A stretch of DNA of 64,000 nt, from the NCBI GenBank assembly GCA_016297005.1, contig JAEDHK010000005.1, positions 1 through 64,000 on the forward strand, given 5' to 3'. Positions within the stretch are counted from its first letter, which is position 1. Each line of letters begins with the position of its first letter. The notes below the pieces were generated by a model. It made no database searches, was not told the DNA's origin, and saw only the letters and a program-made list of their open reading frames with translations. This DNA is from Clostridia bacterium (lineage in GTDB: Bacteria; Bacillota; Clostridia; Christensenellales; DTU072). Both the position numbers and the translations under genes were made by a program. This document shows, in pieces, positions 60,701 to 64,000 of this stretch.

Positions 60701-62839
60701 AGAATATTCAAGACATACGACGGAACGACGACGGTCGTTGCGAAATCCGTTTCTTCTGCGAATTATTTATTCGCTCCGAAACCGGGCGACGAAAAATCCG
60801 GTCTGATTGCGGGCGATGAAATCCTGTTGGACGTTGACTACAACGCCAGTAAATACTCCCGTAAAGACGTCTATGAACAAATCGTCGACCCGGTAACAGG
60901 AGAAATAACCTATGTAAAATCGGACGTCATCGTTACCGTTTATGCCAGCGATCAGCTCCTCGGCCCGCAGAAGAACAATTATAAATTGTTCTGGGAAGAC
61001 GAGAGCGATAAGAGAATACAACTTCTCGGTACGATCGGGCAGGCGAAAGCGACCGTTCAGTTCTTCTCTGACGAAACGTTGAGATCACAGGTCAGATCCC
61101 GCGTTAACGTCGTTTATAACGGAGAAAGGCAACCTGTATATAAAAAGGTATTCGGCGTGCCGATCTATAACGATCAGAACGAGCTCACAGGGTATGAACC
61201 GATCGACTATTCGCAACGATATTACTCGGAAGAAACAATGTACGACAGCGACATGTTGCCCCCGATCAACTGCGCCGAATACATCTACGAACTGACGATC
61301 AAGAACGATACTCTCGCCAATAAAAACTATTTAATGGAGACGTCCTGGATTCGTCTTGTGATCGGGCTTGCCGACGTTACCATCGTCTTCGGTGGAGACG
61401 CCATGCAGACTTACGGCGATATCGGGTTGGGATTGACCGCCGTAGCCAATGGAATCGGCGGATATTCGGAACAACAGGAAGTGGCTTATTTCTCCTCGTA
61501 TACGCCGAAAGCCGTCTATAATGAAAACGGCGAGTTGTTATATTATGTAGATGATAAAGACGGTTTCAGCGGTTTGATATCCGACATCACCCGCGCCCCT
61601 GCCGGAACGTACTTTGCCCGCGTTATTTATCAACGTACGACCAACTTCCGAGATTCTTTCGCGTACGAAGAGTTTACTATTCTTCCGCGAGAAGCTGTTT
61701 GTACTTTCGGTTCGTTGTCGGAAGAATATCCTTATACGGGCTCGACTCCGGCAATCGATTTCTATATAACGTATGAAGAAAAGCGCATCTCCGTGCCGCA
61801 AATACTTTATAATATAGCGAAAAACGGAGTTATGGAACCGTATAACTATACGTTGGTAGACGGCGTTGTTACCGATATCAAGAATCGTAAACCAATAAAC
61901 GTAGGCGAATATCAGATTAAACCTTACGATTACGGTTTGGATAACTTTATTATCAGGAATGCAACGTGGATTGATTTCAGGATTACGAAGGTCGATGTCC
62001 TCATCTCCGTCGAAAACGCAACGATCCTGGTAGGAGAGAGCTACATTCCGCAGTATTCCGTTTTAAGTTCATCGACCAATGAAGACATTGCTTCTAAGTT
62101 GCAAGGTAAAATCAAACCGCGTTATTATGACGCTATTACGGGTGAAGAACTGAACGAGAAACCGACAAAAGCGGGTACGTATAAAGTGATGCCGGAAGAG
62201 ATTGCTTGGGATAACTATTATATTCACAGTCAATGGGGTACGCTCGTTATCAATAATAACGAAATCAACGCGTCTATTGCCGGGCAAACCTCATCCTCCG
62301 ATAACTACATCACGATCGTAGGTTCTTTCGGACAGGATACGAAAATTACAGTCAACGAGGCGCAGAACGTGCCCGATTCCGATATCTCCCGCACGTTTGA
62401 TTCTTATAAAGAAAACAATAAAGAATTGGAACAGTATTATTTGTCGAGCGTATTCTTGTTCTCGATAGAAAATTATACGTATACGGGTACGGAGAATACC
62501 GGATTTACCATCAGGATCAAGTTGCCCGGATTGGCAAGTTTTCTCCATCAATCGTCCGAAACGGCGTCGAACGTGGCGTATGCTGCCGAAGATACCGTAT
62601 ACGTCGCCGTGTTCTATGAAGACGGTAGTATGCAAATCGTTTCGGCGACCGTCGAGGGCGAAGACGTCTTGTCGTTCGAGACTTCTTCCGCGAACGTAAA
62701 GGCCGTCAGCATTCTTACGATGGAAGACCCGTACGCCGTGGAAGAAGCCAATCTGGATTGGTTAATGTATCTGTTCATCGGAATAGGCGTTTTGGCTATC
62801 GGTCTCGCGCTGCTTCTGGTGTTCAAAAGGAAAGGATAG
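51704..62839 (+). CDS. Giant membrane-anchored extracellular protein (3711 residues)
   Basis: An N-terminal hydrophobic helix (about 10-27), a very long extracytoplasmic part, a C-terminal helix (~3688-3707, LFIGIGVLAIGLALLLVF) and KRKG tail; no LPXTG motif. Residues ~181-286 hold a cysteine-rich region with CPTC, CKGC, CPGC and further Cys/His pairs like stacked zinc ribbons. Tyr-rich 'YY' units recur at about 653-751, 984-1029, 1109-1218, 1863-1912 and 2474-2529. The C-terminal third has YDG/MBG-like beta repeats (IFKTYDGTTTVV, YDKSTQNYPDF, EEYPYTGSTPAIDFYI, VGEYQIKPYD). Likely a surface filament or adhesin; ligand unknown. GGAGG lies 7 bases upstream of the ATG. Confidence 0.85.
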   Translation: MKKDKVVSPAKIIISIAVIFLLLLILFWGTYKQALNNNPTETAHAESVEATKGIITVTVDEPYFKASEDYQYQEPVIVDLASEPDWIEKIVNNFHMTLQYSSDNYEINRPAFYNAAAGMPTSSFSKTNYDEAVDKIRNWSIFDSMELVSDNGATAIAGSHTINKGSFYEGAAERGEVQSFYCPTCQSTKSASQIKYHVCKGCGGGLTAAGAQPGNKYAVTCAGTVDANCPNKGKIFMTGTVCPGCGEKTSTVDGIKTCSKISCLLRNKTFIDYYEYSEVRCNNGHPIYLSHPGTEAEPWEAFSLETPKNIGDSDHFRLSVASLKISGYDWTGKKITDKEIYDGTDLTDNVLAGVYYVSSVRFNLTANVEYYSNYSYCDLDSYNSYYKLETDEANAIVQKTFWIECNPTVTTASFNAGSFNNNLEYTYAENTIPIVCTSSIVLDSTKISQRVDNNLVNVDDYVAIYNPDIVWYDKIGLYSTAGADDPGEFHYSLGVNDRAPFTLKKGIVNSELSNATLNVTLHDQKVYDFLQIGWFTDPKLENRIENSIDSGDYYLAILPKGDPENGCDFMLSGKDYSKNLVYVTYSDGTHSQPITDVTQIDTNTINVYVQHFYVAKQKLRVDIVNDYGARILKTGKMFQRLYVEVPLTGMTNGATLPSDVMYYLPKGGGGYELQGTLSNSNDFTPGTFKTGVVYYTKSGPEDAPVYTPVELSGLSVNDDLPEGREYYNKSGENYIPIKKYTAAKIYTLNYSDMKSAAELFAISEQIDMTAWTEKMNGYEVDHGSYGANTFSFSGTEFPDYKPGVYKYLSLTISFDSTSIEKNYSIELGEFDSFGNWNAYSSTVSENQTYFLGSVYDTGRSKTLYKYHFVHPEGKDFTITSPPIEIVINEEFGHNFSYGEVFDYTEIDTSIFSLDGEVAYDDVNDYYTFGSSDWVIKFIKDKNEAVSIGTKNVVYIVASFYVLSDELSYGYQDGYVSMKQDDSSNSKYYRLYTNRLYPFTYNEETQSYSDGAQYYLSYYVLAKPINGNATNIPTGNGLTAVWDVAAENPTPIDHKKPSEERMIESLVSFQMKEPFVTNPYEINVKKLDVYFNVVDYASEKNYDGTNLVFAPTYVPAVQGKDYYSGTSISKGPGDTVFYEYNEENDRYEETTDVNFSGTKTYYIVSRYKLAVKGSDYTVGTAIPSNTTYYEYFSVDGQYYATKDTIFKDAKDYYTKLEAQSCQLELCVYDPNVKFKPKTAQNQNNESHICYSVLEYDLFTYFESIAWISYANSGIGTQSIILNGQVDELTGEMLYFTSHFTGSQTEPNNAMRSYKVKESLFYHNVEQGDFSGTILPLSLRISVLPDLERLSSDEDGYSSAYYSRPYHSKTGVAILVADHDAQDATGQHNMTDIYRENARYPVSDEELQQRTELADYYYAYYMDNEDRKQVIGFVFYGDLLKMAAENSIKFIRLKVEDGFLQNEGFYWKNEPGFSNWQFPTGYTDFLYNPITGESESLTTDRQKDFIYWYDSSKPDANSGLNGAIDIPIGYDTSYRGSDVSDFYILHLDYDYAVTNYVITYYDAGQAETEYKDDSWFTFAITKAVLTPEDIDLITLPFDNPSAGKYLQYNSDSHYEDIVMAEPNLTYVTFYGHPELDELYHYDDSTGTFSGAFCDQLTLTYQEVLLKNQYQLRGWIIDTYTHDGTTYNSLRGTSLLNRLDSTTNRPDFDFDSIVLRKGNYNRDGKFFTVISFTYKTSSGSVTVTGDDITAEMKSFTLAGTYLVSITVPESPNYNAVKGATMELSISPADIYVYTTVATRKYMEEYDTAKEIGFADSSPSRMVFVDSEAELATYEAYIDANNGEIYLDKESIPENRAYYKVYVYHNPYLLASGTFVEGTIYYRLRNGVYEITPVTAGASIPASGYYVKSTNRADWTYDLDNTYVIYCGLQHQGGVATNPLETFGVRDTYASVRNNIESYLKRDNNNKLQDEAKIYGQESISGLPEVAIEIYGAFKQNYEFFFPTQGETSSYLYVWPQILSLEVDYHQQIGYSGDAMIPEYKVYNEDRNLITGATMDLYVVAYYYVDESGRLCVFVNEFTEDGSKIASTRAAVFAKDAGEEETADAYYYFMQNDERIYIYCQDTSYYYYANNDSSGAKVYLSSQITFDDAYKATCINVIDGKEIFIWINEDSAAAGCSEVGSVVDVYSAADMTRGGYILKVSAKPDSTKGCSETNYRESPKTVIFYDITSTIVALDETKKYIEKKFDGSVYGSKNDDSLYFNSFFINEGSGANIATKMEWGWISIEKYYYNPRTSASTITPMTGITYESALSAADKNDWGRLIDYAEGDIVSAGWYIILMKATISDGTSEDGRFDRDMTGNISFKSVPNFKFGETEYVSNDTCNYFIVYLARSRADDYQFSLTVDGLREEDASISGIDKVYSKSYDKKQNDYDFILTIMNRDSSKGQVVSVTSSVSRYADMTAAEDFFATKRNVKTTPYVFGSENGYNIGDSTSGKDGTEYFYNKISGSLYNLTSDAQFKGGRLYYELNTAYIEYLNLSSEMQSYMMDSSEDANGASFYLRFILNDRNSGYYDNNYAEKTYIFAVCIKKAELQVRVVTKEIPPEENNGKPGEFYESGKYYGETPQSVAYKFGFEFIGWIEGEENTMSSYSEEFYPIINWNGITASTPAGSDYQIFAANGPNTIELGNYIMLFDQPTAFTIWRRAPSVSFESSREYEGKTITPDVKRLGLNGQDLDLPAAGNVDVLGSTEITIRRIGMYSADRGRFWYTTTDDPLTKKYDALPENGLLISSIHTSNFDNVFVSVGSTFDVGLYLYEVSFGRSANYLPVEPTYYLFEVTKAELKLRFWDINSNISFRGYAEKIYDKSTQNYPDFVVAYEGFVGSDATDANRAPQKVMYYRTADGETTGIKGIGLINPYYVFVDGKTGNESVGNYYDDYLYPIDIIKDSSGDVVPYYIKLIFSDSYGIADNYYISVEYLKDEANKILYPEMVIKPRPVIVTFDSTKDRIFKTYDGTTTVVAKSVSSANYLFAPKPGDEKSGLIAGDEILLDVDYNASKYSRKDVYEQIVDPVTGEITYVKSDVIVTVYASDQLLGPQKNNYKLFWEDESDKRIQLLGTIGQAKATVQFFSDETLRSQVRSRVNVVYNGERQPVYKKVFGVPIYNDQNELTGYEPIDYSQRYYSEETMYDSDMLPPINCAEYIYELTIKNDTLANKNYLMETSWIRLVIGLADVTIVFGGDAMQTYGDIGLGLTAVANGIGGYSEQQEVAYFSSYTPKAVYNENGELLYYVDDKDGFSGLISDITRAPAGTYFARVIYQRTTNFRDSFAYEEFTILPREAVCTFGSLSEEYPYTGSTPAIDFYITYEEKRISVPQILYNIAKNGVMEPYNYTLVDGVVTDIKNRKPINVGEYQIKPYDYGLDNFIIRNATWIDFRITKVDVLISVENATILVGESYIPQYSVLSSSTNEDIASKLQGKIKPRYYDAITGEELNEKPTKAGTYKVMPEEIAWDNYYIHSQWGTLVINNNEINASIAGQTSSSDNYITIVGSFGQDTKITVNEAQNVPDSDISRTFDSYKENNKELEQYYLSSVFLFSIENYTYTGTENTGFTIRIKLPGLASFLHQSSETASNVAYAAEDTVYVAVFYEDGSMQIVSATVEGEDVLSFETSSANVKAVSILTMEDPYAVEEANLDWLMYLFIGIGVLAIGLALLLVFKRKG

Positions 62840-62841
62840 AA

Positions 62842-64000
62842 ATGAGTAAAGAGGCCGTTTTTAAATATAAATCAGTTGTTTTTATCATGTTTTTGATTAT
62901 GCTCGGCGCGGCGCTTTTATTCGGTGCCAAGCCGGGTAAAACAGCGTATGCGGCGCGACAGAAAGTGCTGACCGTAGAGCAGACGCAAGAGGTCGTTTAT
63001 TGCGGAATAGATTTTATTAACGCCTCTGGCGTCCTTTGCGATACGGATACGGATAAACCCGGCTTTAATAACGACCTTTTTAACTCCCTTGTATTTAAAC
63101 TGGATGGGCAGGAAATAGTCGTGTCTGCTGACGATACGACGTTCGAGACGGTTTCTGCCGTTCAAAACCCGGGCCAATACGCATTACCCGTTACCGTATT
63201 GTACGATAATGTATATTATCGGGTATCTGCTTTTAATTTTGCTATCAAAAAGAGAACGGTCACGGTGTTGACTCTTTTGAACGGAAAAACCGATCTGACC
63301 GTAAAAGAAGGGGACGAAATATCTATTTCGTACGATTACGGAAACGCAGTGCCGGCTCATACCAGGCAAGTGACGCATAACGGCGTTCCGGTAACCGAGA
63401 TCAGACCCGAGTACATAACGATCCCGGCATGGACGGACGTCGATATGACCCGACCGATCGAAAAATGCCGCGTCGTCGCGGCGCACGCGGAGAGCGAATA
63501 CTATGATTTCGTCTATACGAGTTCTTTGTTGACGATCGAACCCGCTACGCTGAAAACGCTTAGTTTTTCGGACGAAAAAACGACACGTCTTATCCTCGTC
63601 GGAGATTTCAGTATCCTCCATTCCATACGATACACGGACGTCGGCGTGAATCCGGCGAGCGAAGACTTTTCCGTCATCAGCGCCAATGCCGACGTGATCT
63701 ATAAAGACGCCGGGTTTTTTGATAAATATGAGAAAAAAGAGTGCTTTTCGGTCGAAGTTTTTTATAATCACAATGTTGTCATGGAGAGCATCCCGGCCGA
63801 AGTCGCCGTTTATTCGTCCTCATTGAACGATACGAAAAATTATAAGGTTGTGGCACTCTATAACAACGGTCGAAGCGAAATTCTCGACGCGGAATTTTCC
63901 GACGGATTTTTACGTTTCAATGCGACCGATATGGGAGATTTTATCGTTGTATCAGAGATAGAGGGCCTCAGTATTACTTATTACGTGCTCGTGATCGTCG
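62842..64000 (+). CDS. Secreted partner of the giant protein (incomplete)
   Basis: Starts 2 bases after the giant gene (AAGGAT upstream) and is open for 386 codons to the window edge. A signal sequence (residues ~14-38, MFLIMLGAALLFG, ending TAYA-A) is followed by beta-rich domains resembling MBG units (FAIKKRTVTVLTLLNG, SSLLTIEPATLK). The final visible residues, ITYYVLVIV, look like the start of a C-terminal membrane helix at the same place as in the giant protein, so few residues are missing. The last ~60 residues resemble the pre-anchor region of its neighbour. Probably co-expressed surface component. Confidence 0.75.
   Translation, partial: MSKEAVFKYKSVVFIMFLIMLGAALLFGAKPGKTAYAARQKVLTVEQTQEVVYCGIDFINASGVLCDTDTDKPGFNNDLFNSLVFKLDGQEIVVSADDTTFETVSAVQNPGQYALPVTVLYDNVYYRVSAFNFAIKKRTVTVLTLLNGKTDLTVKEGDEISISYDYGNAVPAHTRQVTHNGVPVTEIRPEYITIPAWTDVDMTRPIEKCRVVAAHAESEYYDFVYTSSLLTIEPATLKTLSFSDEKTTRLILVGDFSILHSIRYTDVGVNPASEDFSVISANADVIYKDAGFFDKYEKKECFSVEVFYNHNVVMESIPAEVAVYSSSLNDTKNYKVVALYNNGRSEILDAEFSDGFLRFNATDMGDFIVVSEIEGLSITYYVLVIV

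Noticed and set aside
51704..64000. LPXTG-type sortase anchoring of the giant protein or its partner
   Set aside because: No LPXTG-like motif is found before the C-terminal helix of the giant protein; the partner's C-terminus is outside the window.
1..64000. CRISPR arrays, insertion sequences, prophage genes, rRNA operons
   Set aside because: No regularly spaced repeats, transposase, integrase, phage structural gene or rRNA sequence was seen; the only long exact repeat is the rsgA/rpe duplication.

Overview
The window reads as a chromosomal segment of a Gram-positive, low-to-moderate-GC, probably anaerobic and spore-forming Firmicute of class Clostridia. The evidence is the gene order yicC-gmk-rpoZ-coaBC-priA-def-fmt-rsmB-rlmN-rsgA-rpe, the infC-rpmI-rplT operon with an attenuator and an ATT-started infC, strong AGGAGG ribosome sites, consensus TTGACA/TATAAT promoters, and a 23-codon peptide after rpe that matches SpoVM. 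An uncultured gut lineage (Christensenellales-like) would fit the giant MBG/YDG-type surface proteins, but that is inference.

Left end (1-5300): two intrinsic terminators; a TetR-type regulator divergent from a chimeric ORF (MFS transporter N-terminus joined to an alpha/beta hydrolase) with operator-like palindromes between them; a small membrane protein; ogt; a coding-like remnant; a YitT-family membrane protein; and a PHP-domain phosphoesterase. This part looks accessory and partly eroded. 5420-23321 is housekeeping: dgt, pcrA and ligA, then the long yicC-to-rpe cluster for nucleotide, CoA, replication restart, N-terminal formylation and rRNA modification functions, then a spoVM-like peptide, nth and obgE. 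A perfect 414-bp tandem duplication spans the rsgA/rpe junction and leaves chimeric fragments between two intact genes. remA, stp/prkC and thiN, often found in this neighbourhood, are absent.

23394-31922: a nucleotidyltransferase and a NahK-like N-acetylhexosamine kinase; the scar of a deleted copper ATPase gene in front of a CopZ-like protein; a large intracellular GH106-like glycosidase; then a separately promoted operon of an Ldh-family dehydrogenase, an RpoA-CTD-like/WG-repeat fusion and a Vps4/katanin-like AAA ATPase. 32070-35210: a DUF2804 protein, a candidate free-standing structured RNA with its own promoter and terminator, a COG0523 metallochaperone GTPase, and a Gly-Cys-Leu tRNA cluster. 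35225-41242: a membrane-anchored protein and murG on the minus strand, then an alpha/beta hydrolase and a large lipoprotein on the plus strand.

41253-51579 is again housekeeping: infC-rpmI-rplT, an rRNA methyltransferase, yebC, proA, a tandem of ATP- and PPi-type phosphofructokinases, a membrane-anchored FN3-like protein, typA and a polytopic membrane protein. The right end (51620-64000) is one surface locus: a consensus promoter drives a 3711-residue membrane-anchored extracellular protein with a cysteine-rich zinc-ribbon-like region and MBG/YDG-like repeats, followed 2 bases later by a second secreted protein that runs off the window. Three separate places (MFS/hydrolase, copA scar, rsgA/rpe duplication) show gene-fusion or duplication junctions. 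They are either recent genome erosion or, for the duplication especially, possible assembly error.
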